This document shows, piece after piece, positions 35,497 to 43,950 of a stretch of 64,000 nt of DNA. The translations under genes were made by a program, and so were the position numbers. The stretch comes from Bryobacteraceae bacterium (GTDB lineage: Bacteria; Acidobacteriota; Terriglobia; Bryobacterales; Bryobacteraceae): assembly GCA_030041495.1 (NCBI GenBank), contig JASHNT010000140.1:56864-120863 (forward strand). Reading direction: 5' to 3'. Each line of letters opens with the position of its first letter. The first letter of the stretch is position 1. The notes below the pieces were generated by a model that saw only the letters and a list, made by a program, of their open reading frames with translations, was not told the DNA's origin and searched no databases.

Positions 35497-36348
35497 ATGG
35501 CCGATCCTCAGCCTCCCATTCCGACCAACCCGAGCTGGGAGCGCGTGCTTCTGGCGCGCCACGCCAAGCGTCCGCACACGCTGGATTACATCCAGCGGCT
35601 GATTACGGATTTCGAAGAGCTGCACGGCGATCGAGGCTACGCCGATGATCATTCGATCGTTTCCGGTATGGGCTGGTTTGAACAACAGCCGGTGATGATC
35701 ATCGGCCAGCAGAAGGGCCGTGACACCAAGCAGCGCCTGTTCCGCAACTTCGGCATGCCCAAGCCGGAGGGTTACCGCAAGGCTCTGCGGCTGATGGAAC
35801 TCGCGGCGAAGTTTTCCCGGCCCGTGATCACGCTGCTCGACACCGCGGGCGCGTTTCATGGCGTCGATGCGGAAGAGCGCGGGCAAGGCGAAGCGATCGC
35901 CCACAACCTGCGCGAGATGTCCCGCCTGGGTGTCCCGATTATTGTGGTGGTGATCGGCGAAGGCGGCAGTGGAGGCGCTCTGGCACTGGGGGTCGGCAAC
36001 CGGATTTATATGCTCGAAAACGCCGTCTATAGCGTGATTTCGCCGGAGAGCTGCGCCAGCATCATCTATCGGGACGCGAGCCGGGCGCCGGTAGCCGCGG
36101 CGGCGTTGAAGATGACCGCTCCGGATTTGTTCGAGCTCGGTTTGATCGACGGGATCGTGAAAGAACCGGGCGAAGGAGCGCACGCAGATCCCGATGGGGC
36201 TGCGGAATCGCTGCGCGCGACACTGCGCGGCGCACTCGAAGAATTGGGCTCGCAATCGGCGCAGCAGTTAATCGATGACCGGTACGAGAAGTTCCGCCGC
36301 ATGGGCTCGTTCTTCACGGAGCAAGCCGCGCCGAAGGAGGTTCTATGA
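35497..36348 (+). CDS. accA: acetyl-CoA carboxylase carboxyltransferase subunit alpha
   Basis: A 283-residue AccA, shorter than the 319 of E. coli because the N-terminal helix is reduced. Visible family motifs are ARHAKRPHTLDYI, FEELHGDRGYADD, the oxyanion and CoA-binding loops in PVITLLDTAGAFHGVDAEERGQGEAIA and IGEGGSGGALALGVG, and the SPESCASIIYRDA segment. With AccD it moves the carboxyl group from biotin to acetyl-CoA at the first step of fatty acid synthesis. AccD is not in the window. Its stop overlaps the next small gene by four bases. Confidence 0.97.
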   Translation: MADPQPPIPTNPSWERVLLARHAKRPHTLDYIQRLITDFEELHGDRGYADDHSIVSGMGWFEQQPVMIIGQQKGRDTKQRLFRNFGMPKPEGYRKALRLMELAAKFSRPVITLLDTAGAFHGVDAEERGQGEAIAHNLREMSRLGVPIIVVVIGEGGSGGALALGVGNRIYMLENAVYSVISPESCASIIYRDASRAPVAAAALKMTAPDLFELGLIDGIVKEPGEGAHADPDGAAESLRATLRGALEELGSQSAQQLIDDRYEKFRRMGSFFTEQAAPKEVL

Positions 36349-36611
36349 AGAAGCCGGTGCTGATCGGGATTATTTTTGTGGCGGTGGTGCTGGGCGCCAT
36401 CATTTATTCTTCGATGAACCTGTCCAAGTACCGTGTGGAAGTGTGCATGACTTTCAACGGCAACTCCTCCTGCCGCACCGCCAGCGGCAAGACGCAGGAC
36501 GAAACTCTGCAAACCGCCATCACCAACGCCTGCGCCGATATCGCCGGCGGTGTTACGGACTCAATCGCGTGCGAGCGGACGGCGCCTACCAAGGAAACGT
36601 GGCTGAAATAA
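36345..36611 (+). CDS. small single-span membrane protein
   Basis: The 88-residue product starts with a hydrophobic segment (VLIGIIFVAVVLGAIIY) that is either a signal anchor or an uncleaved signal. The rest is short and contains three cysteines (EVCMTF, SSCRTA, NACADI) and a fourth in IACERT, which may form two disulfides in the periplasm. It overlaps the accA stop (ATGA) and has GGAGG seven bases upstream within accA. I do not recognise a domain. The coupling with accA looks conserved in kind but could not be checked. Confidence 0.7.
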   Translation: MKKPVLIGIIFVAVVLGAIIYSSMNLSKYRVEVCMTFNGNSSCRTASGKTQDETLQTAITNACADIAGGVTDSIACERTAPTKETWLK

Positions 36612-36652
36612 TCCCCGGGACTTGACTTCCGCTCCGTTCTGATATCCTGAAA

Positions 36653-36760
36653 GTGGATGTTGCTTCTGCCTCCGCGCTCGCGGAAGTCCTGCTCGGCCGC
36701 CACGCCCCTACCCTCCTGCCTCAAATGAACACCGGCTTGTCCGAAAACTGCCTGGAATGA
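36653..36760 (+). CDS. possible 35-codon ORF coupled to phoH
   Basis: A GTG at 36653 opens a frame of 35 codons ending in TGA that overlaps the phoH ATG as ATGA. The predicted peptide includes LAEVLLGRHAPTLLPQMN, a plausible amphipathic helix. TTGACT and TATCCT upstream (36622-36648) could be a promoter, with 15-base spacing. It has no visible homologue and may just be leader sequence. Confidence 0.25.
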   Translation: MDVASASALAEVLLGRHAPTLLPQMNTGLSENCLE

Positions 36761-37788
36761 AATCAAGCGTACAGATCAGCCGCGGCATTGAATCCCTGTT
36801 CGGGACCCGCGACGAAAATATCCGGCTGATTGAAAGCGGATTGAACGTGCGCACGCGCCTGCTCAACGACTCGTTGGAAATCGAGGGCGACGATCAGAGC
36901 GTGGCTCGCGCGGAGGGTATTCTGACCGATTACGCTTCGCTCACGCGCGAAGGCCACGTGTTCAACAACGGCGATCTCAACAGCTTTCTCCGCGTGGTCA
37001 CGGCGGATTCGGAAACCACTCTGCGCGGCTTGGTGGAAAGCGGACGCCAGAGAAGTTTCGGCAAGAAGACCATTGCTCCCAAGACCATCACGCAGCGCCG
37101 TTACGTCGACGCCATTGAGCACTACGACCTGGTGTTCGGTATTGGCCCGGCCGGCACCGGCAAGACGTATTTGGCGGTGGCGATGGGCGTCGCAGCGCTG
37201 CTGAGCAAGCGTGTTAGCCGCATCATTCTCACCCGGCCCGCGGTGGAAGCCGGCGAACGGTTGGGTTTCCTGCCCGGGACGCTTCAGGAAAAGATCGATC
37301 CTTATCTGCGCCCGCTGTATGACGCGCTGTATGAAATGATCGAAGCCGACAAAGTCGAAAAGCTGCTGGAGCGCAGCACGATTGAGATCGCGCCCATCGC
37401 TTTTATGCGCGGCCGCACGCTCAATGACAGCTTCATCATCATGGATGAGGCGCAGAACGCCACGCCGGAACAGATGAAGATGATTCTGACGCGCCAGGGC
37501 TTCAACTCCAAGATGGTGGTAACCGGTGATCCTACGCAGGTCGACCTTCCAGGCGTGCAGCGCAGCGGACTGATCGAAGTGATCGAAGTCTTGCGCGGAG
37601 TGGAAGGCATCCGCTTCGTGCAGTTCGACGACCGCGACGTGGTGCGCCACAACCTGGTGCAAAAAATCGTGAAAGCGTACGAGCGTTATAACGAAGCCAT
37701 CGGCGCCAACCGGCAACTGTCGTTCAGGCTGACCGAGCCTGCCGAGAATCCGGCCGGCGCGTCTTCCTCCGAAACGCCCGTCGCCTGA
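36757..37788 (+). CDS. phoH: PhoH family ATPase (YbeZ-like)
   Basis: The 343-residue protein has an N-terminal KH-like part (LIESGLNVRTRLLNDSLEIEG) and a P-loop ATPase domain with Walker A GPAGTGKTYLAVA near residue 130 and Walker B FIIMDEAQN near residue 230. Conserved TRPAVEAGERLGFLPG lies between them. PhoH/YbeZ proteins are RNA helicase-like and work with YbeY, whose gene follows after nine bases. The order phoH-ybeY-corC-era is widely conserved. Confidence 0.95.
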   Translation: MKSSVQISRGIESLFGTRDENIRLIESGLNVRTRLLNDSLEIEGDDQSVARAEGILTDYASLTREGHVFNNGDLNSFLRVVTADSETTLRGLVESGRQRSFGKKTIAPKTITQRRYVDAIEHYDLVFGIGPAGTGKTYLAVAMGVAALLSKRVSRIILTRPAVEAGERLGFLPGTLQEKIDPYLRPLYDALYEMIEADKVEKLLERSTIEIAPIAFMRGRTLNDSFIIMDEAQNATPEQMKMILTRQGFNSKMVVTGDPTQVDLPGVQRSGLIEVIEVLRGVEGIRFVQFDDRDVVRHNLVQKIVKAYERYNEAIGANRQLSFRLTEPAENPAGASSSETPVA

Positions 37789-37797
37789 GCGCGGCTT

Positions 37798-38268
37798 ATG
37801 CCCACCGGCGAGGTTTCTATCCTATTTCGCTATCCCGCTCGCGGCCCTTTTCGAGCCGTGCGCCGCCGCGCTCTTTCCGAATTCCTGAAAGCCGCCGCCG
37901 AACGGGTGATGCCGGGGCATCCGGTCACCTGCCTGGTCACGGACGATGACGAATTGCAGGCCTTGAATCGCACGTTTCGCAAAAATGATTCGCCCACTGA
38001 CGTGCTCTCTTTTCCTTCCCCTGAAGGAGCTTCCGGCGGTGAGATGGCTATCTCTTTGGATCGCGCAGCCGCGCAGGCGGCCGGCTTCGGCCATTCTGTC
38101 GAAGATGAGCTGCGAATCCTGATGCTACACGGCCTGCTGCATCTGGCCGGCATGGACCACGAAACCGACCAAGGCGAGATGGCGCGTGCCGAAGCGCTGT
38201 GGCGCAAGCGCCTGAAACTGCCGCGCGGTCTTGTGGAGAGAAGCCTGGTGGAGTCCTCACCGGTATGA
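37798..38268 (+). CDS. ybeY: endoribonuclease YbeY
   Basis: The 156-residue protein carries the metal site H-x3-H-x5-H as HGLLHLAGMDH (His111, His115, His121). The family motif with N-x-x-F-R-x-x-x-x-x-T-D-V-L-S-F appears as LNRTFRKNDSPTDVLSF. YbeY is needed for 16S rRNA 3' maturation and ribosome quality control. It overlaps the next gene as ATGA and sits in the phoH-ybeY-corC-era block. Confidence 0.95.
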   Translation: MPTGEVSILFRYPARGPFRAVRRRALSEFLKAAAERVMPGHPVTCLVTDDDELQALNRTFRKNDSPTDVLSFPSPEGASGGEMAISLDRAAAQAAGFGHSVEDELRILMLHGLLHLAGMDHETDQGEMARAEALWRKRLKLPRGLVERSLVESSPV

Positions 38269-39512
38269 TTACGCTGCTGGTGCTTGCGGCTTGCGCGATG
38301 GCCGTGCTGGTAATGGCGGTCACCTGCATCCAGGTGCTGTACCTGGAGGCTCTGCGGATTCACGCGCGCGAATTGCCCGCGCTTGAGTTTTTCAAACACA
38401 CGCTGGAGCCTAAGCTCGGTCTTTCCATCGAGCGCGGCGCGCTGACGTTCTCCTTCGTCAAGCATGTCGGACTTGCGATCACCGGATGCCTGCTTCTGGC
38501 CATCACTCTGCAAGGGGCTTCGCTGGGAGAAGGACTCGCGGTGGCCTGCCTGCTCGCCGGGGCGTTCACCATCGTGGGGACGTACCTGGTTCCGCAGATC
38601 CTTTACCGCCGCAGTACCGGGCGAGGCTTGCTGCCGTTGGTGCCGGTGCTGCGCATTGTAGCGATCTTAGTGCGGCCGTTAATCTGGCCGCTGGAGTTCC
38701 TCGAATCCTTGTTTGAAATCGGCGGAGATAACCAGACCGCGGAAGCGGCGAGCGCGGATGAGCACATTGAAGCTCTGATCACCGCGGGGCGCGAGGAAGG
38801 GATCATCGAGGAAGGCGATCGTGAGCTGATTCAATCCGTGATGGCGTTCGGCGACAAGACCGTGCGCGAAGTGATGACGCCGCGGCCTAAGATCGTCGCT
38901 ATTTCCCAGGACGCGAGTTTGGAGGAGCTGCGGCAATTGGTGATTCACGAACAATTCTCGCGGATTCCGGTTTACGAAGGCGATATCGATTCCATCTGCG
39001 GATTTGTGCACGTTCGCGACATGTTCGAGGTGGATGAAGACGAGCGCGTTACGCGTAAGGTGCGCGAGCTGATGCGGTCCATCCGCGCGGTGCCGGAGAC
39101 CAAGCCCGTGAACGACCTGTTGCGCGAGATGCAGGAGGAAGGCGCGCACATGGCCGTGGTGGTGGATGAGTACGGCTCCACGGCGGGCATCGTGACGCTG
39201 GAAGACATGGTGGAGGAGATTGTCGGCGAGATTCACGACGAGCATGAACCGGAGCGCGATTTCCGGCAGGACTCGGACGGCAGCTACGTGGTATCCGGCA
39301 GTTTTGACGTCGACCGCTTGGCGGACCTGCTCGACTATCATCCCCAGCACGACGCGGAATCCACAACGATAGGCGGCCTGGTTACCGAGTGGCTGGGGCA
39401 CGTGCCCGCGGTGGGCGAGGCGGCAGGCCGCGACGGGATTCTGATCAAAGTGCTTGCCGCAAATGACCGCCGCGTCGATCAGGTACGCGTGGCGAAGGCC
39501 GCTATTCAATGA
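38265..39512 (+). CDS. CNNM/CorC-HlyC family membrane protein with CBS pair
   Basis: From ATG 38265 (overlapping the ybeY stop) the protein has 415 residues. About four membrane spans (roughly residues 1-155) form a DUF21/CNNM-like domain. A CBS pair follows, starting VREVMTPRPKIVAISQDASLEELRQLV and ending VDEYGSTAGIVTLEDMVEEIVGEIHDE. The last 85 residues are the CorC_HlyC domain. The family is linked to magnesium export or resistance, and despite the hemolysin label is not a toxin. It overlaps era by four bases. Confidence 0.92.
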   Translation: MITLLVLAACAMAVLVMAVTCIQVLYLEALRIHARELPALEFFKHTLEPKLGLSIERGALTFSFVKHVGLAITGCLLLAITLQGASLGEGLAVACLLAGAFTIVGTYLVPQILYRRSTGRGLLPLVPVLRIVAILVRPLIWPLEFLESLFEIGGDNQTAEAASADEHIEALITAGREEGIIEEGDRELIQSVMAFGDKTVREVMTPRPKIVAISQDASLEELRQLVIHEQFSRIPVYEGDIDSICGFVHVRDMFEVDEDERVTRKVRELMRSIRAVPETKPVNDLLREMQEEGAHMAVVVDEYGSTAGIVTLEDMVEEIVGEIHDEHEPERDFRQDSDGSYVVSGSFDVDRLADLLDYHPQHDAESTTIGGLVTEWLGHVPAVGEAAGRDGILIKVLAANDRRVDQVRVAKAAIQ

Positions 39513-40423
39513 CTCGGCCTCAGCGTGCGGCGCACCGGGCCGGATTCGTTTCCATTCTCGGCCGCCCCAACGCCGGCAAATCCACGTTGCTGAATGCGCT
39601 GGTCGGGCAGAAGCTGGCGATTGTCGCATCCCGTCCGCAGACCACGCGGACTTCGGTGCAAGGCGTGCTGACAGTCCCCGAAGCACAAATCGTGTTTTTG
39701 GACACGCCGGGAATTCACGCCTCCGATACGCTGCTGAACAAGTACATGATGAACACCGTCCGCGCCAACTTGGAAGCGGACGTGGTTCTGTTCGTGGTGG
39801 ACGCGCAGGCACGCTTCTCGGACGACGACGCGCAAGCCGTGGATCTGGTCAAGAAAATCAACACGCCGGTTCTCGCGGTGTTCAATAAAGTGGATCAGCT
39901 CGAAGAGAAGCCGCGTATCCTGGCGCTGATCGAGCGTTATCGAGCGCTCTACGATTTTGCCGAGTATATTCCCATGTCGGCGAAGACCGGCGACGGACTG
40001 GACGCGCTGCGTGCGGAAATCATCAAACGTCTTCCCAAAGGTCCGGCGCTGTTTCCGGAGCGGCATGTCACCGATCAGCCGGAGCGCTTCCTGGCTGCGG
40101 AGATTCTTCGCGAGAAAATCCTGCACCTGACGCGCCAGGAAGTTCCTCACGCGACCGCTGTGATGATTGACAAATGGGCAGATTCCGCCAAGCTGCTAAG
40201 CATCGACGCGTCCATTTATGTCGAGCGCCCGGGGCAGAAGATCATTTTGATCGGCGTCGGCGGAGCGTTGCTCAAGAAAATCGGCACGCTGGCGCGGCAA
40301 GAGATGGAACGGATTTTCGATAAGAAAGTTTTCTTGCAGACCTTCGTCAAAGTTCGCCCGCATTGGCGCGAAGATCCGGAGTTCCTGGCGGCTTCGGATT
40401 GGCGCCGCATGATCGGGGAATGA
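39509..40423 (+). CDS. era: GTPase Era
   Basis: The 304-residue protein begins with the G1 loop GRPNAGKSTLLNALVG, G2 T-R-T-S, G3 DTPGIH and G4 NKVD, with SAKTGDG as G5. The C-terminal KH domain carries VMIDKWADSAKLLSIDASIYVERPGQKIILIGVGGALLKKIG. Era binds the 3' end of 16S rRNA and monitors 30S assembly, which links functionally to ybeY upstream. The start overlaps the stop of the CorC-like gene. Confidence 0.97.
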   Translation: MTRPQRAAHRAGFVSILGRPNAGKSTLLNALVGQKLAIVASRPQTTRTSVQGVLTVPEAQIVFLDTPGIHASDTLLNKYMMNTVRANLEADVVLFVVDAQARFSDDDAQAVDLVKKINTPVLAVFNKVDQLEEKPRILALIERYRALYDFAEYIPMSAKTGDGLDALRAEIIKRLPKGPALFPERHVTDQPERFLAAEILREKILHLTRQEVPHATAVMIDKWADSAKLLSIDASIYVERPGQKIILIGVGGALLKKIGTLARQEMERIFDKKVFLQTFVKVRPHWREDPEFLAASDWRRMIGE

Positions 40424-40507
40424 ACAGCCGGGGTAATCAATCGGGGGCTCACACCGGAGAGCATCCAGAACGGCTGAGTTCGCTATTGTAGGAGATGGAG
40501 CCCTTAT

Positions 40508-40819
40508 ATGCGCCTACTTTCCAAGCACCTGCTCGCCCAGCACTTGATCGCGATGCTGTTGGTTGTCTTTCTCGCCACGCCTCTACTGGTTGCGCAAAGC
40601 AACTCAGACGGCCGGATTCATGACGAAGTGTTGGCCAAGCTTGCCAATGACACCGACGTTCGCGGCGGCGGATTCGACGTATCGGTGAAAGACGGTAAAG
40701 TCACGCTGAAGGGCCAGGTGCGAACGCAGAAGGCGAAGGAAAAAGCCGAGAAACTGACCAAGAAGGTGAAGGGCGTGGTCGCCGTCGATAATCAGTTGAT
40801 GATTTTCGGCACGGACTAA
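40508..40819 (+). CDS. BON domain protein, exported
   Basis: The 103-residue protein has a signal peptide ending V-A-Q near residue 34. The mature part is one BON domain: IHDEVLAKLANDTDVRGGGFDVSVKDGKVTLKGQVRTQKAKEKAEKLTKKVKGVVAVDNQL. BON domains bind lipid or act in envelope stability, as in OsmY. GGAGATGGAG lies upstream of the ATG. It is monocistronic and convergent with glnE. Confidence 0.9.
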   Translation: MRLLSKHLLAQHLIAMLLVVFLATPLLVAQSNSDGRIHDEVLAKLANDTDVRGGGFDVSVKDGKVTLKGQVRTQKAKEKAEKLTKKVKGVVAVDNQLMIFGTD

Positions 40820-40839
40820 AGTCGGCTGCCTCCGTTGGC

Positions 40840-43710
40840 TCAGCCGAACTGCCGGTCGAATGCGGCGCTGACCTTATTACCGATCTCCGCCAGCTCACTC
40901 AAGGGAATCGGCGTCCAGCGGCGCAACAGGTCGGCCAGCGTTTCGCGCTGCGCTTCGGACTTAGGCAACTTGCCCTCGGCGTGCCCGGTCATCACGCGCA
41001 AGCCGTGATCCAGCGCGCGATAAAACGTCGCCGCGTCCAGCAGGAATTTCGCCTGGGTGTGATCCAGATCGCTCATGCTCTCCAGAACCTCGATGCGCGC
41101 CGGCGTGTTCAACACGCGAAAGAAGACGCCCGCGCTCTTCAGCCGCAGATACATCAGCAGAAAGTCGATATCGTAGTAGCCGCCGCGCGCGGCCTTGAGC
41201 GGATGTAGCGAGCCCTGCTCTTTTTCCAAGCGCACCCGCATCTGCCGCAGATCCGAGCGCGAGCGCCCGCCCTGGCCATAGCGCCGCCAATCGACTTCCT
41301 GGATCTGATGCAGGAACGCTTCGGCGCGCGCGGGGTCGCCGGCCACGGCTCGCGACTTCATATACGTGATGCCTTCCCACGCCTCGGCCGTGCGCGCGAA
41401 GTATTCGATCACGGCGCCTTCGGTCCGCACCAACGGGCCGCTACTGCCGTTGGGGCGCAGGCGCGTGTCGACCGTGAACAAGACGCCGCTGCCGGTATAC
41501 GCCGCGACCATATCCACCATGTGTTCCGCCACTCGAGTCCAGAACAGGAGCTCACTCGCATCGGCGTCGGCGAGCACAAAGACCAAGTCGGCGTCAGAAG
41601 CCAGATCGAACTCGCGCACACCCAACCGTCCCATGGCGATAACCCACATCTGGTCGCGCGGAGCATAAGTGGCGCTATGCGGCGGATGCGCGTGCAGGGT
41701 CTCGACAATCGCGATTTCGTAGGCGCGGGCGATCACCGCGTCTGCCAACTCCGAGGTGCGGGCCAGCGTGTCGAAAATGGGCTGCGCCAGACAGATGCTC
41801 CCGGTCTGGATGCGAATCATCTCGCGGCGGTACCAGCGGCGCAGCTCCGCGAGCTCATGCGGCGGCGGCTCATCGGCAGTCAGCGGAGTCCGCGGGCGAG
41901 CTACATCGTCCAGCAACTCCGGCCAACGAATCAGCTCTTCCGCAAAGTAGGGGCTATGCTCGAACAGGTCCAGTGAGTACTCGGCGAGATCCGGATTGCT
42001 GTTGAGCGCGTCCACTCGGGCGGCATCGGAGGAAAGGCGTTCCAGGAGATGTTCGAACGGCTGATAGCCGCGTTGCAGGCGCCCGCGAGCCAAGGCCGCC
42101 GCCAGCGCCGGCGCGCGCTGATCCAGCGCCAACACCACGTTGCTGGCACGGGGACCAGTGGCGGGATGCAGCACGTGCCCGTCGTCTTCGGGTACGACGT
42201 CAGCCGCAAAACTCTGGGTGCCGACTACACGCGTGTATATTTCCGTCACACGGGAAAGGTGGCCGCGCAGCTCCAGCATCAGCCAATCCGCGGACCCTCC
42301 TCCGCCCGGCATGCGCCTGGCGAGCAGCTCTAGCGCCTCCGGATCCGTGGGGAGCGTGTGCGTCTGCAAGTCATCCTCAAACTGCAGACGGTGTTCCAGG
42401 TGACGGAGGAACTGGTACGCCGAGGCGAGCCGCCCGTATTCCGCGCCGGAAAGGAAGCCCTTATCCTGCAGCCGCGCTAGAGCCAGCATCGTGCCGCCGT
42501 GCCGCACCCACGGCTCCGCGCCGCCGTAGAGGCGCTGTAGGCACTGCACCAGGAATTCGATATCGCGAATGCCTCCGCGTTCCAGCTTGACGTCGATGGA
42601 GGTGCGCTCCCGGATGCGAGTCGCCAATCCCCACTTGGCTTTGCGCGCGGCCAGCTTCTCGTTGAGACGTCCGCGGGTTTGCGAAAGCTGTTCGATGGCG
42701 GAAAAGTCGAGCGTGGTGGAATACGTCCGCGGCTCGATGAAATCGAGCAGCGCGCGGCCGGTCGCCTCATCGCCCGCCGCCACGCGAGCCTTGATCAACA
42801 TCTGCAGTTCCCAATCGCGCGCGCGTTCGGCGTAGTATTTGCAAGCGCCGTCCAGCGATACGCACACTTCGCCAAGGCTGCCATCCGGGCGCAAGCGCAG
42901 GTCCACGCGGTAGCACAAGCCTTCGGCCGTGTAGGTGCTCAGCAACTCCGTCAGGCGGTTGGCCGCGCGCTTGAAGAATTCCTTGTTGGTGATAGACACC
43001 ACGCCGTCCGTCGAGCCGGGTTCGGAATACACGAACATGAGGTCGATATCCGAGCTGTAGTTCAACTCCTCGCCGCCAAGCTTGCCCAACGCGATCACCG
43101 CAAACTTCGCCTCGTTGACATCCACCCCGCTCGCGCCGCTTTCGGAGCGCGGCACACCGTAGCGGATCACCAGGTCTTCATGAATGCGTTGATAGACGAA
43201 CCCGACCAAAGCATCGGCCAGATCGGAAAGCTCCGCAGTGATCTCGGGCAAGGTTCCCAGACCCAGGACGTCGCGCACCAAAATTCGCAGGATCTGGCGG
43301 CGCCGGAATTTGGCCAGCTCCAGCGGATTCGGAACGCCGGGAGGGCAGGCGGTTTCCAGTTGCGCGCGCAAAGCTTCGGGAGTGACTACTTTGGTAAGTT
43401 CGCTGGCGTCGAGAAGCTGTTCCGCCCAGTCGGGATGTTCCAGGATCTCCTCGGCCAGAAAGCGGCTGTGTGCGAAGACCGCAACCAAGTGACGCAATCC
43501 TGCGGTGGAGCGAGTCAAGCGGTCGAAGGCGGAGGGCTGGCGCTCGCGCAGGCGGACGAAATATTGCAAACACCGCTCCGGCGCGGGCGACGCCGCCAGC
43601 AGGAGATCGAACCGGTTGCGCACCGCGGGCGGAAGCGTCTTTGCCAAGTCCGCGATCTCGCGCATGGCCCGTGGCTGGTCACGGTAGGAGAACGTAAGCA
43701 GACGTTGCAT
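40840..43710 (-). CDS. glnE: glutamine synthetase adenylyltransferase/adenylyl-removing enzyme
   Basis: A 956-residue protein with two nucleotidyltransferase halves. The N-terminal (deadenylylating) half has GGEELNYSSDIDLMFVYS; the C-terminal (adenylylating) half has MGRLGVREFDLASDADLVFVLAD. Each is followed by a helical GlnD_UR_UTase-like domain, with RGGIRDIEFLVQCLQ and RGGYYDIDFLLMYLR. The protein sets glutamine synthetase activity by AMP transfer to a tyrosine. A GlnA with such a tyrosine is encoded 12 kb away. No PII gene is in the window. Confidence 0.96.
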   Translation of the reverse strand: MQRLLTFSYRDQPRAMREIADLAKTLPPAVRNRFDLLLAASPAPERCLQYFVRLRERQPSAFDRLTRSTAGLRHLVAVFAHSRFLAEEILEHPDWAEQLLDASELTKVVTPEALRAQLETACPPGVPNPLELAKFRRRQILRILVRDVLGLGTLPEITAELSDLADALVGFVYQRIHEDLVIRYGVPRSESGASGVDVNEAKFAVIALGKLGGEELNYSSDIDLMFVYSEPGSTDGVVSITNKEFFKRAANRLTELLSTYTAEGLCYRVDLRLRPDGSLGEVCVSLDGACKYYAERARDWELQMLIKARVAAGDEATGRALLDFIEPRTYSTTLDFSAIEQLSQTRGRLNEKLAARKAKWGLATRIRERTSIDVKLERGGIRDIEFLVQCLQRLYGGAEPWVRHGGTMLALARLQDKGFLSGAEYGRLASAYQFLRHLEHRLQFEDDLQTHTLPTDPEALELLARRMPGGGGSADWLMLELRGHLSRVTEIYTRVVGTQSFAADVVPEDDGHVLHPATGPRASNVVLALDQRAPALAAALARGRLQRGYQPFEHLLERLSSDAARVDALNSNPDLAEYSLDLFEHSPYFAEELIRWPELLDDVARPRTPLTADEPPPHELAELRRWYRREMIRIQTGSICLAQPIFDTLARTSELADAVIARAYEIAIVETLHAHPPHSATYAPRDQMWVIAMGRLGVREFDLASDADLVFVLADADASELLFWTRVAEHMVDMVAAYTGSGVLFTVDTRLRPNGSSGPLVRTEGAVIEYFARTAEAWEGITYMKSRAVAGDPARAEAFLHQIQEVDWRRYGQGGRSRSDLRQMRVRLEKEQGSLHPLKAARGGYYDIDFLLMYLRLKSAGVFFRVLNTPARIEVLESMSDLDHTQAKFLLDAATFYRALDHGLRVMTGHAEGKLPKSEAQRETLADLLRRWTPIPLSELAEIGNKVSAAFDRQFG

Positions 43711-43950
43711 TCAGACTTCGCGAATCAGAACGGGGATTCCTCTCACGCTTCCGATCATATCTCGCTGGGATGACCTATAGTCCGAATCTACAGGTATCGA
43801 TTCAGTTGCTCTACCGTTGCTGGCGCTTCGCGAACCAGCGTTGACCGGCGAGTGACGGTGCTGAATGAAGATGGCCTAGGTCTGGACGCCCGCAAGCTGC
43901 CACTGGATGTAGTTCGTCATCGAGAGCGGAAATAAAGTTCCCGTTGACAA
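43711..43950. other. intergenic stretch with no recognisable gene
   Basis: This 240-base gap between the 3' end of xseA and the 5' end of glnE (both minus) holds no convincing ORF. xseB, which often follows xseA, is not here. A short palindrome-like CTGGCGC...CCAG is visible near 43820 but without a T-tract. Confidence 0.5.

Noticed and set aside
43711..43950. xseB downstream of xseA
   Set aside because: No frame in this gap resembles the small helical XseB protein.
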